Shown in pieces: positions 1 through 5,868 of a stretch of 7,600 nucleotides of DNA (position 1 is the first letter of the stretch; each line of letters begins with the position of its first letter). The translations under genes and the position numbers were made by a program. The DNA comes from Burkholderiaceae bacterium (GTDB taxonomy: Bacteria > Pseudomonadota > Gammaproteobacteria > Burkholderiales > Burkholderiaceae_F): positions 1 through 7,600 of the forward strand of contig JACCYC010000021.1 in NCBI GenBank assembly GCA_013696665.1, written 5' to 3'. The notes beneath the pieces are model-generated. The model was not told where the DNA came from. It saw only the letters and a program-made list of their open reading frames with translations, and searched no databases.

Positions 1-374
1 TGTTGATCGAGCCGATCAATCCGCGCGACATTCCGGGCTACTTCCTGAACACGCAAGCCGACGCCCATGCGATCGTCGAAGAAGTTGGCGAACCCAATCT
101 AAAAGTTCAGATGGATTTTTATCACGCGCAGATCGTCGAGGGCGACCTTGCGACGAAGTTCAAGAGGTACTTTGACAACATCGGTCATGTTCAAATCGCG
201 GGTGTGCCGAATCGGCAGGAGCCCGACGAGGGCGAAGTTAACTATCGCCACCTGCTGCAGCTACTCGACGCAATGAATTACACCGGGTGGGTGGGCTGTG
301 AGTATCGCCCACGCCGCACGACCGAAGAGGGATTGGGCTGGATGCAACGTCTGACTGGAACGGCTGTTCAATGA
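1..374 (+). CDS. Hydroxypyruvate isomerase / 2-oxo-tetronate isomerase family, C-terminal half (5' end outside window)
   Basis: Cytoplasmic TIM-barrel sugar isomerase of the Hyi/OtnI family, which interconverts hydroxypyruvate and tartronate semialdehyde or isomerises 2-oxo- to 3-oxo-tetronates. The reading frame is open at the window edge and gives about 123 residues, roughly half of the family's usual ~260. It opens with the typical LIEPINPRDIPG segment. Conserved positions, counted from the codon at base 3, are E3 of IEPIN, D38 and H41 of MDFYH, Q64 of HVQIAG, and E100 of GCEYRP. The 97-residue spacing between E3 and E100 equals that of the two catalytic glutamates I recall for E. coli Hyi (143 and 240). 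The TTG at base 3 is an internal Leu codon, not a start. The stop overlaps the next ATG (ATGA), so the two genes are translationally coupled. The DenD neighbour favours the OtnI role (2-oxo- to 3-oxo-tetronate) over glyoxylate metabolism. That choice is an inference. Confidence 0.9.
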   Translation, partial: LIEPINPRDIPGYFLNTQADAHAIVEEVGEPNLKVQMDFYHAQIVEGDLATKFKRYFDNIGHVQIAGVPNRQEPDEGEVNYRHLLQLLDAMNYTGWVGCEYRPRRTTEEGLGWMQRLTGTAVQ

Positions 375-1351
375 AAGTTCTGATCACGGGTGGCGCGGGG
401 TTTCTCGGGCGACGCCTCGCTGCGAAGCTGTTGGAACACGGTCGATTGAAAGGTGCAGACGGCAACGAGCACAGCATCGATCAGATCGTGCTGGTCGACG
501 TAGTGGAGGCGGCTTCATTTGCTGATTCGCGCATCCGACAGATCACTGGCGATATCAGTGATCCTGATTTCCTGACGATGCTGATTGACACTGCAACTGT
601 GTCGATCTTCCATCTTGCCGCTGTCGTCAGCGGTCAAGCCGAAGCAGACTTCGAGTTGGGAATGCGTATCAATGTCGACGCGTCAGTGCAATTGCTGGAA
701 CTCTGCCGTAAAGCAGGACACCGTCCGAAGTTGACCTTCGCCAGTTCGGTCGCGGTTTACGGGGGCGACCTGCCAGCCGTGGTACTTGACTCAACCGCTC
801 TTACGCCGCAGTCGTCTTACGGAACGCAGAAAGCGGTGATCGAGCTGTTCGTCAACGACTACACGCGCAAAGGTTTTATCGACGGCCGCGTGTTGCGACT
901 GCCGACGATCTGCGTGCGGCCGGGTCGACCCAACGCAGCCGCGTCTTCGTTTGCCAGCGGAATCATTCGCGAGCCATTGAATGGCGAGCCGGCCGCCTGT
1001 CCCGTCAGCGAACAGACGCGGCTGTGGTTGCTGTCGCCGCAAACCGCGATCGACGCAATCTTCTTCGGCCACGAGCTACCGTCGGATGCACTTGGCGCCA
1101 ATCGAAACATCAACCTTCCCGGGCTGACAATCACGGTCGCAGAAATGGTCGCGGCGCTTGAGCGTGTGGCGGGCGCGCAGGTGGCGAAGCGCATTCGGTG
1201 GGAGATTGATCCGCGGATTGAGCGCCTCGTATCCACCTGGCCCGGCGAGTTAGAAGCACAGCGCGCCAGGTCGTTCGGGTTTCCTGGCGACACAGATTTC
1301 GACGCCGTGATTCGTCAGCACATCGAAGATCAGCGCCGAGCGCCCGCGTGA
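371..1351 (+). CDS. denD: D-erythronate dehydrogenase (NAD-dependent epimerase/dehydratase family)
   Basis: Extended short-chain dehydrogenase of 326 residues, the usual DenD length. The DenD family oxidises D-erythronate with NAD+ to 2-oxo-tetronate, the substrate of the isomerase encoded just upstream. Visible features are the N-terminal Rossmann motif MKVLITGGAGFLG (G7, G8, G10, G13), an acidic residue at the end of beta-2 (LVDV, residues 41-44), DIS at 61-63, HLAAVVSG at 81-88, the SSVAVYG strand with the catalytic Ser near 125-126, and the Tyr/Lys pair Y150 and K154 in SSYGTQK. RLPTICVRPGRPN (residues 176-188) matches the substrate-side loop of this family. The ATG overlaps the upstream stop, which fixes the start. 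The TGA overlaps the next GTG, so the gene is the middle member of a three-gene coupled operon. Family membership is clear. The D-erythronate specificity is inferred from overall resemblance and the isomerase partner. Confidence 0.87.
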   Translation: MKVLITGGAGFLGRRLAAKLLEHGRLKGADGNEHSIDQIVLVDVVEAASFADSRIRQITGDISDPDFLTMLIDTATVSIFHLAAVVSGQAEADFELGMRINVDASVQLLELCRKAGHRPKLTFASSVAVYGGDLPAVVLDSTALTPQSSYGTQKAVIELFVNDYTRKGFIDGRVLRLPTICVRPGRPNAAASSFASGIIREPLNGEPAACPVSEQTRLWLLSPQTAIDAIFFGHELPSDALGANRNINLPGLTITVAEMVAALERVAGAQVAKRIRWEIDPRIERLVSTWPGELEAQRARSFGFPGDTDFDAVIRQHIEDQRRAPA

Positions 1352-2202
1352 CAAAGTCTGATACCTGCATTGCCGATAAGCGGCGCACATTTCGGCAGTT
1401 GCACGAAAGCGGATGTTTTGTGATTCCGAATCCGTGGGACATCGGGAGCACCCGCTTTTTGCAAGGCCTCGGTTTCAAAGCGCTGGCGACGACAAGCTCC
1501 GGCTTTGCGTGGTCGCGGGGGTATCCCGATAATGCGATCTCGCGCGATATGGCGCTTGCTCATTTGCATGAAATCGTCGCCGCTACCGATTTGCCAGTCA
1601 ACGCGGATTTCGAAAGTGGATTTGCGCCAGACCCTGCAGGCGTTGGGGAGAGCGTTCGCTTGGCGCTCGAGACAGGAATTGCCGGACTCTCGATAGAAGA
1701 TTCGACCGGCGATACGGCGAAACCGCTATTTGAGATCAGCGAAGCGGTTGCCAGAATTCGTGCTGCACGTAGCGCTATCGATAAAGCGGGCGGTGACGCG
1801 CTGCTGGTGGGTCGCGCCGAGTGTTTCTTTGTAGGTCAACCGAATCTTGAAGAAACGGTGGCGCGGCTCAAGGCGTACGCGCAGGCCGGCGCCGATTGCC
1901 TGTACGCACCGGGGATCCGCACGCGGGAACAAATCGAAACAGTGGTCGCAGCCGTCGCACCAAAGCCGATCAATCTGCTGGTGGGTTCGGCCAGTCAGTT
2001 CACGATGGAGGCGATCGCCGCGCTGGGTGTACGTCGGGTCAGCGTCGGCGGTGCGCTCGCACGCTCGGCATGGGGCGGATTCATGCGTGCCGCCGAGTTG
2101 CTCGCGGAGCAAGGTACGTTTGACGGTTTCGCCGATGCGGCGTCGGGTAATCAGCTGAATGCGTTTTTTCGCAACGATATGGCGTCAGGACGCGCGGCGT
2201 GA
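1348..2202 (+). CDS. Isocitrate lyase / PEP mutase superfamily protein
   Basis: Cytoplasmic (beta/alpha)8 enzyme of the ICL/PEPM superfamily, 284 residues, a normal length for the short members. These enzymes make or break C-C or P-C bonds next to a 2-oxo acid using Mg2+. The sequence shows the N-terminal IPNPWDIGS segment (26-34), TSSGFAWSRGYPD (49-61) corresponding to the substrate loop, the metal-site strand VNADFESG (84-91) with D87 and E89, the SIEDSTGD segment (115-122), and LVGRAECFF (153-161). I see no KKCGH-type cysteine loop of true isocitrate or methylisocitrate lyases, so it is more like the PEP mutase/oxaloacetate hydrolase branch of unknown specificity. It starts with GTG overlapping the denD stop (GTGA), which indicates translational coupling and a function tied to the same carbon-source pathway. 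Its substrate cannot be read from the sequence. Confidence 0.88.
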   Translation: MTKSDTCIADKRRTFRQLHESGCFVIPNPWDIGSTRFLQGLGFKALATTSSGFAWSRGYPDNAISRDMALAHLHEIVAATDLPVNADFESGFAPDPAGVGESVRLALETGIAGLSIEDSTGDTAKPLFEISEAVARIRAARSAIDKAGGDALLVGRAECFFVGQPNLEETVARLKAYAQAGADCLYAPGIRTREQIETVVAAVAPKPINLLVGSASQFTMEAIAALGVRRVSVGGALARSAWGGFMRAAELLAEQGTFDGFADAASGNQLNAFFRNDMASGRAA

Positions 2203-2218
2203 CCCATACGGAACGCAC

Positions 2219-2238
2219 AGCGGTGACTCATAACCGCT
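2219..2238. terminator. Weak hairpin between convergent genes, possible terminator
   Basis: AGCGGT (2219-2224) and ACCGCT (2233-2238) form a 6-bp inverted repeat with an 8-base loop. It lies in the 36-base gap between the stop of the ICL/PEPM gene and the stop of the convergent exonuclease gene. There is no T-tract on either strand, so it is at best a weak or Rho-assisted end signal. Confidence 0.2.
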
Positions 2239-3072
2239 CTACAAACTCACGGCCTTCTCGGCCTTCACGCATCGCTCAAGAAGCCGGGGTGCCTCCATCC
2301 GCTCTGCCCATGCATCGAACTCGCTAGTTGGCCCGTTCCACTTAAGTTCCTCCACGTCGTTGAACAGTGCGGCGTCGGTGCGCAACGTCGCAAGCTTCTT
2401 GAACAGCAGCGCCTGATCCTTGCGCTCGGCGAGAACCTTGGGCGGAAACTTCTCGATCGTGCCGTAGCGATTCAGTAGCTGCCGGGCATTGACCGGGCCG
2501 ATGCCCGCCATTCCGGGAAAGCCATCTGCGGAATCCCCGACCAGTGCCAGGTAATCCGGTATCAACTCAGGTGTAACGCCAAATTTCTGGCGCACGCCTT
2601 CGGCATCGCGAATGGTTTTTGCTTTTCGATCGACTTGCACGATGCGATCGTCGCGAACGCACTGCGCGAGATCTTTGTCGGGCGTCCAGATGCACACTTT
2701 TTCCACGCGCGAATCCGCGGCGGCAATTCTCGCTGCCGAGGCGAGCGCATCATCGGCCTCGAGTTCGACCATCGGCCAGGTGACTACACCCATCGCCACG
2801 AGAGCGTGCTCCAGTGGATGAAACTGTGCGAGCAAAGCCGGCTCAATTCCGGCGCCGGTTTTGTAGCCAGCCCACAAACGGTTTCGAAACGATTCGATGA
2901 CATGGTCGGTTGCCACGCCAATGTGACCAGCGCCCCCTTCAATCATCTCGAGCACCGTGTTCAGCACGCCAACCACAGCGCCGTAAGGCGGGTCCTTGCC
3001 CTTGTTGAAACGGCGCAGCCCGTAAAAATGCCGGAACAGCTCGTACGTGCCGTCGACCAAGTGAACGACCAT
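2239..3072 (-). CDS. Stand-alone 5'-3' exonuclease / flap endonuclease (Pol I 5'-nuclease-like)
   Basis: Metal-dependent 5' nuclease of the FEN / DNA polymerase I N-terminal family, 277 residues, without a polymerase domain. It would remove RNA primers, flaps or 5' ends during DNA repair and replication. Visible motifs are the N-terminal metal Asp in HLVDGTYELFRH (D7), the arch segment SFRNRLWAGYKTG (61-73), EADDAL (105-110) with E105, D107 and D108, TPDKDLAQ (130-137) with D132 and D134, and the helix-hairpin-helix region LVGDSADGFPGMAGIGPVNA (177-196) with D180 and D183. In Pol I the corresponding stretch reads ...DNIPGVPGIGPKTA. The G in place of N and the missing Lys agree, from memory, with a subfamily of short stand-alone homologues. 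The ATG at 3072 gives the family-typical N-terminus; an ATG seven bases upstream is out of frame. No Shine-Dalgarno motif precedes it. It is divergent from the hydrolase gene and convergent with the operon. Confidence 0.88.
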   Translation of the reverse strand: MVVHLVDGTYELFRHFYGLRRFNKGKDPPYGAVVGVLNTVLEMIEGGAGHIGVATDHVIESFRNRLWAGYKTGAGIEPALLAQFHPLEHALVAMGVVTWPMVELEADDALASAARIAAADSRVEKVCIWTPDKDLAQCVRDDRIVQVDRKAKTIRDAEGVRQKFGVTPELIPDYLALVGDSADGFPGMAGIGPVNARQLLNRYGTIEKFPPKVLAERKDQALLFKKLATLRTDAALFNDVEELKWNGPTSEFDAWAERMEAPRLLERCVKAEKAVSL

Positions 3073-3077
3073 CAGCC

Positions 3078-3108
3078 ATTATGCGATGGGACAAAGGCGG
3101 GATTCCAA
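3078..3108 (-). promoter_or_regulatory. Possible sigma-70 promoter for the exonuclease gene
   Basis: On the minus strand TTGGAA (3108-3103) and CATAAT (3083-3078) resemble -35 and -10 boxes (4/6 and 5/6 matches), with a long 19-base spacer. Only five bases separate the -10 box from the ATG at 3072. Transcription would therefore begin at or next to the start codon, which fits the lack of a Shine-Dalgarno motif (a leaderless mRNA). This is by eye only. Confidence 0.25.
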
Positions 3109-3109
3109 G

Positions 3110-3812
3110 ATGGCCATCGGCGATTCGCTGTTGAAGATTGATTGCGGTGAAGGCGCACTTGTGTCGGCGGTGTTCAGTCATCCCCCCTCAGGCGCGAGCC
3201 TGCTACGTATTTGCCCACGGCGCCGGCGCCGGCATGCAGCACTCGTTTATGGCTGCGCTGTCGGCTGCGCTGGCGGAGCGCGGCGTAGCCACGCTGCGAT
3301 TTCAGTTCCCGTACATGGAGCGCGGTAGTCGACGTACCGACCCGCCGCCGATCGCGCACGCAGCGGTGCGCGCTGCTTGCGCCAGGGCCCTGGATCTGAT
3401 GCCGAATGCAACATTGTTTGCGGGCGGCAAGTCGTTCGGCGGGCGCATGACTTCGCAGGCGCAGGCGGAGTTACGGCTGAACGGCGTTCGCGGCTTGATA
3501 TTTGTTGGGTTTCCGCTTCATCCCGCCGGCAAACCCTCGCTCGATCGCGCCCAGCATTTGTCGAACATCCACTGTCCGATGTTGTTTCTGCAGGGAACGC
3601 GCGACGATCTCGCCGACCTCGAGCTGATATCGGACGTCGTAATGCACCTCGGTGATCGGGCCACGCTTAAGCTTTTCGAAGACGCCGATCACTCGTTTCA
3701 CGTCCGCGCCCGCAGCGGACGAACTGACGCACAGGTGCTCAGTTCACTGGCCGATGGGATGGTTGACTGGATGCATATGGATTGGCCCACAACATGCCCT
3801 GTTCAACCTTAA
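3110..3812 (+). CDS. Alpha/beta hydrolase, KANL3/Tex30 (dienelactone hydrolase-like) family, frameshifted near the N-terminus
   Basis: Small cytoplasmic alpha/beta-hydrolase of unknown substrate. In the main frame (open from TTG at 3138, 224 residues) one sees FAHGAGAGM (25-33), the oxyanion/HGAG motif; RFQFPYMERG (54-63), typical of this family; the nucleophile elbow GGKSFGG with S99; an acid D156 or D157 in QGTRDD; and H185 in DADHSFHV. The sequence before residue 17 does not look native. The natural N-terminus lies in another frame, from ATG 3110 preceded by AAGGCGGG, and gives a normal beta strand up to VFSHPP. Removing one C from the C6 run at 3182-3187 joins VSAVFSHPP to QARACYVFAHGAG and yields a 233-residue protein. 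Without that correction only a TTG start lacking an evident ribosome binding site could give a short product with the catalytic core. Either a sequencing error or a real frameshift fits. It is divergent from the exonuclease gene with a 37-base gap. Confidence 0.85.
3182..3187 (+). other. C6 homopolymer at the hydrolase frameshift
   Basis: Six consecutive C lie exactly where the reading frame of the hydrolase must change. The upstream frame reads H-P-P-S across it and the downstream frame reads I-P-P-Q. Five C would give one continuous frame. It may be an indel artefact, a phase-variation tract (short for that) or a true mutation. Confidence 0.6.
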
Positions 3813-4018
3813 TGGCTGCGGGGACGCCGGATGCCGGGTCGACAAACTTGTGCAGGCACAACGCGATTCGCGATTCCGGCGCTGACAAATTCGGCAAGTA
3901 ACAAGCGTGCTTTGTAGCGCCTGATATTTTTCTTCATCGCGTTCAGGCCAGCTTGATCCAGTAGGCGCATGGTCGCTTGCGCGTTCACGTCCGCGAAATT
4001 CTGCATTGACGTTTGCAT
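3809..4018 (-). CDS. Doubtful small hypothetical ORF (69 aa)
   Basis: Closed frame with an ATG start and an in-frame TGA six codons upstream. Residues 1-45 look protein-like and could form amphipathic helices (FADVNAQATMRLLDQAGLNA). Residues 50-69 look like out-of-frame sequence (RRPRSH end). No family is recognised, no ribosome binding site is seen, and it overlaps the last bases of the hydrolase on the other strand. It may be the decayed start of a longer gene that lost its frame near residue 48. Confidence 0.2.
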   Translation of the reverse strand: MQTSMQNFADVNAQATMRLLDQAGLNAMKKNIRRYKARLLLAEFVSAGIANRVVPAQVCRPGIRRPRSH

Positions 4019-4187
4019 CGACCAGTCGCGGCATCAGCGGCGGACTCAGTAGTAGGAAATCCAAAGCCCGGCTCGGACCGACCCTTTGGAGCCGACGGAC
4101 GGCGGGTGCAACGGCCTCGTACTGGCACTGTTCATGATTGTCATTAGGTGCAACAAGAAAATTGATTCTATTGACTGGGAGGAAGCC
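3813..4187. other. 375-base stretch without a convincing gene
   Basis: No plus-strand frame reads as a protein here. A 69-codon minus-strand frame (4018-3809) begins MQTSMQNFADVNAQATMRL and has a plausible first half of about 45 residues rich in A, N, Q, L and K. It ends in an Arg/Pro-rich tail, lacks a Shine-Dalgarno motif and is unrecognised, so it is at most a remnant or a small hypothetical gene. A 200-codon minus-strand frame (4346-3744) overlaps two better genes and is Arg/Pro/His-rich, so I discount it. Small repeats are TTGTGC-AG-GCACAA (3848-3861) and a tandem CGCGATT pair (3862-3875). The last 50 bases are A/T-richer and may carry the promoter of the following small gene, but no clear -10/-35 pair is visible. 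Confidence 0.4.
4177..4184 (+). promoter_or_regulatory. Strong Shine-Dalgarno site for the 83-residue gene
   Basis: GGGAGGAA, containing a full GGAGG core at 4178-4182, ends five bases before the GTG at 4188. It chooses this GTG over the more distant ATG at 4086, whose extra residues look non-coding. Confidence 0.6.
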
Positions 4188-4439
4188 GTGATATTCAAAC
4201 CGAGCACGAACGCGGGAATTCAAGATTGGATCACTCCATCGCATGTCGAGGTCGTGAAGGTGGAGACGCATGCGGCGCAGCTGGATCGGATTCAGCAGCG
4301 GGCCAAGGAACTGCGCGAAGCCATGGGTGCGCGCTACCTCTGCCACGAGAATAATCGTGTGCGGCGGTTGGACGAGCAGAAGTACCGGCCGCGAAGCGTT
4401 CTGAGCGCCAATGCAACCGTCATAAATCGAGCGGCTTAA
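4188..4439 (+). CDS. Small hypothetical protein, 83 residues
   Basis: I do not recognise this protein. The start is GTG with an excellent GGAGG site five bases upstream. The product has no signal peptide or membrane segment and should be cytoplasmic. Residues 1-25 contain a possible beta-rich part (DWITPSHVEVVKVE). Residues 28-48 (HAAQLDRIQQRAKELREAM) look like one amphipathic helix. The tail is basic and polar (RVRRLDEQKYRPRSV, residues 57-71), so the protein is net basic and could bind nucleic acid or a partner, but nothing shows this. It stands alone: 375 bases of empty sequence precede it, and a hairpin and a convergent kinase gene follow. The ORF could be extended to ATG 4086 (117 residues), but the added 34 residues have no ribosome site and look like translated spacer. 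Confidence 0.5.
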   Translation: MIFKPSTNAGIQDWITPSHVEVVKVETHAAQLDRIQQRAKELREAMGARYLCHENNRVRRLDEQKYRPRSVLSANATVINRAA

Positions 4440-4458
4440 TCGGTAAGTCGTGCCGTAG

Positions 4459-4498
4459 AGACTGCGTAACCGGTCGTCAGCGACCGATTACGCAGTCT
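4459..4498. terminator. 18-bp hairpin between convergent genes, probable bidirectional transcription end
   Basis: AGACTGCGTAACCGGTCG (4459-4476) and CGACCGATTACGCAGTCT (4481-4498) pair at 17 of 18 positions around a TCAG loop. The stem begins 19 bases after the stop of the 83-residue gene and 40 bases beyond the stop of the convergent kinase, the expected place for a shared terminator. Neither strand has a T-run after the stem, so it is not a textbook intrinsic terminator. It could instead protect mRNA 3' ends or be a dispersed palindromic repeat. Confidence 0.45.
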
Positions 4499-4537
4499 GC
4501 AGCCGCGAAACGCCGCAGTGGCTGGCTGTAGCCGGGC

Positions 4538-5854
4538 TCAACAACGGTTATCCGGGGGTTCCAGCAGGTTTGCGATGAGCTTGTTGAGCGATGCCAGCTC
4601 AACCGGTTTGACCAGATGTTGATGAAAGCCAGCGGCGAGCGCTCGTGCACGATCGGAATCCTGACCGTAGCCAGTAACAGCAACGAGTCGCGTTCCGCGG
4701 ACGCCGGGTATTTCGCGCAGCCGCCCTGCAAGCTCGTAGCCGTCCATTACCGGCAGTCCAATGTCGAGAAGCGCGGCGTCGAATGTGTGATCGGGTGCGA
4801 CGCGTAATGCCTCGGGGCCATCGTGTGCAACCACGACACTGCAACCGTGCAGCCTGAGCGCGGCGGCAAGCATCTCTGCGGCATCTTTATTGTCGTCGAC
4901 CACCAGAATCTGCAATCCGTTGGCCGCATCACTGCGCGTCGTCGGTGCCGGTTTCGGCGAAACAACGGGGTGCGATGGCACGTCGCGCGCGCGCGGTAGA
5001 CGCACCACAAGCTCGCTCCCTCTGTCGGTCCCCTCACTGTGCGCCACGACGGTGCCACCGTGCCCCTCGACCAGCGTCCTTGCGATCGACAAACCAAGAC
5101 CGAGCCCACCACGCGCGCGGTCGATGGCCTGCCGCCCCTGAACGAACAGGTCGAAGACCTGCGGAAGCACCTCCGCTGACATTCCGATTCCGTTGTCCTG
5201 CACGCGCAGCACGATTTCATCGCCGTCGACTGCCGCGCCGACATAAATGCGACCTCCTGAGGCGGTGTACTTGCACGCATTTGTCAGAAGGTTCGTAACC
5301 ACCTGCGTCAGGCGTGCCGGATCTCCGTCGACTCGCATACCAGACCGCTGAACGTCAAGTGTCAGCTCGTGTGCCCGCTGCTCGAGCAACGGGCTGACCA
5401 TCTCAACCGCGCGGCCGACGATTTCAGCAATCTCGACGAGTTCGCGCTTCAGCTCCACTTTGCCGCGCGTAATTCTCGAAACATCGAGCAGGTCGTCGAC
5501 GAGACGGGTCAGATGGTCTACCTGTCGCTCAATCACCGTTCGTTCGCGATCAAATGTTGAATCGCCGTGCAGCTTCATTAGCTGCAGCGCGGTGGCGATC
5601 GGCGCGAGCGGATTTCGCAACTCATGGCCCAGCATTGCCAGGAACTGATCCTTGGCGCGATTGGCTGATCGCGCTGCATCGAGCAGAGCAGCGCGCTCGC
5701 GCTCAATACGGGCGCGCTCGATCGATTCCCAGCAGCGACTTGCAACCTGCTGCAACAGCTCGACATCTGCTGCGGTCCAGCTGCGTGGTGTGTTCATGTG
5801 CACTGCCATCGCGGCAACGAAGCGTCCGGATTTAAGGATCGGAACGCAGATCAC
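4538..5854 (-). CDS. Hybrid sensor histidine kinase, C-terminal part (end of GAF, HisKA, HATPase, REC)
   Basis: Main part of a hybrid two-component kinase; 438 residues from the GTG at 5854. Order: end of a GAF domain (1-50; VICVPILKSGRFVAAMAVH), a linker helix, HisKA with the phospho-accepting H77 in FLAMLGHELRNPL, and an HATPase domain with N192 (N box, TNLLTNACKYT), D220-G224 (G1, VQDNGIGMS), FDLFVQG (234-240) and GGLGLGLSI (249-257). A receiver domain (about 314-432) follows with D320/D321, phospho-acceptor D364 in LLDIGLPVMDG, T394 and K416. All catalytic residues are present and no membrane segment is seen, so the kinase would be cytoplasmic. The frame is open about 14 codons above the GTG, and those codons (SYELTAISAV) continue the GAF fold, so GTG 5854 is not the natural start. 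The true protein began in the frame now at 6306-5869. No cognate response regulator is visible nearby. Confidence 0.85.
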   Translation of the reverse strand: MICVPILKSGRFVAAMAVHMNTPRSWTAADVELLQQVASRCWESIERARIERERAALLDAARSANRAKDQFLAMLGHELRNPLAPIATALQLMKLHGDSTFDRERTVIERQVDHLTRLVDDLLDVSRITRGKVELKRELVEIAEIVGRAVEMVSPLLEQRAHELTLDVQRSGMRVDGDPARLTQVVTNLLTNACKYTASGGRIYVGAAVDGDEIVLRVQDNGIGMSAEVLPQVFDLFVQGRQAIDRARGGLGLGLSIARTLVEGHGGTVVAHSEGTDRGSELVVRLPRARDVPSHPVVSPKPAPTTRSDAANGLQILVVDDNKDAAEMLAAALRLHGCSVVVAHDGPEALRVAPDHTFDAALLDIGLPVMDGYELAGRLREIPGVRGTRLVAVTGYGQDSDRARALAAGFHQHLVKPVELASLNKLIANLLEPPDNRC

Positions 5855-5868
5855 TGCGCTGATCGCCG

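Noticed and set aside
859..1293. 144-codon minus-strand frame opposite denD
   Set aside because: Shadow of a well-supported dehydrogenase; no start signal or motif.
2635..3141. 168-codon plus-strand frame opposite the exonuclease
   Set aside because: It lies antisense to conserved nuclease motifs and shows no recognisable domain.
3215..3236. Repetitive GGCGCCGGCGCCGGC stretch as a possible regulatory repeat
   Set aside because: It simply encodes the conserved HGAGAG oxyanion motif of the hydrolase.
4086..4187. Upstream extension of the small gene to ATG 4086
   Set aside because: No ribosome site precedes that ATG, the extra 34 residues look like translated spacer, and the GTG at 4188 has an excellent GGAGG at ideal spacing.
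3744..4346. 200-codon minus-strand open frame
   Set aside because: It overlaps the end of the hydrolase and most of the small 83-residue gene, has no ribosome site, and its composition (Arg, Pro, His, Cys patches) is typical of a shadow frame.
4440..4530. Possible integron attC site at the long hairpin
   Set aside because: No integron core-site motifs (GTTRRRY-type) flank it, no integrase or cassette array is present, and its position between convergent stops is explained by a transcription end.
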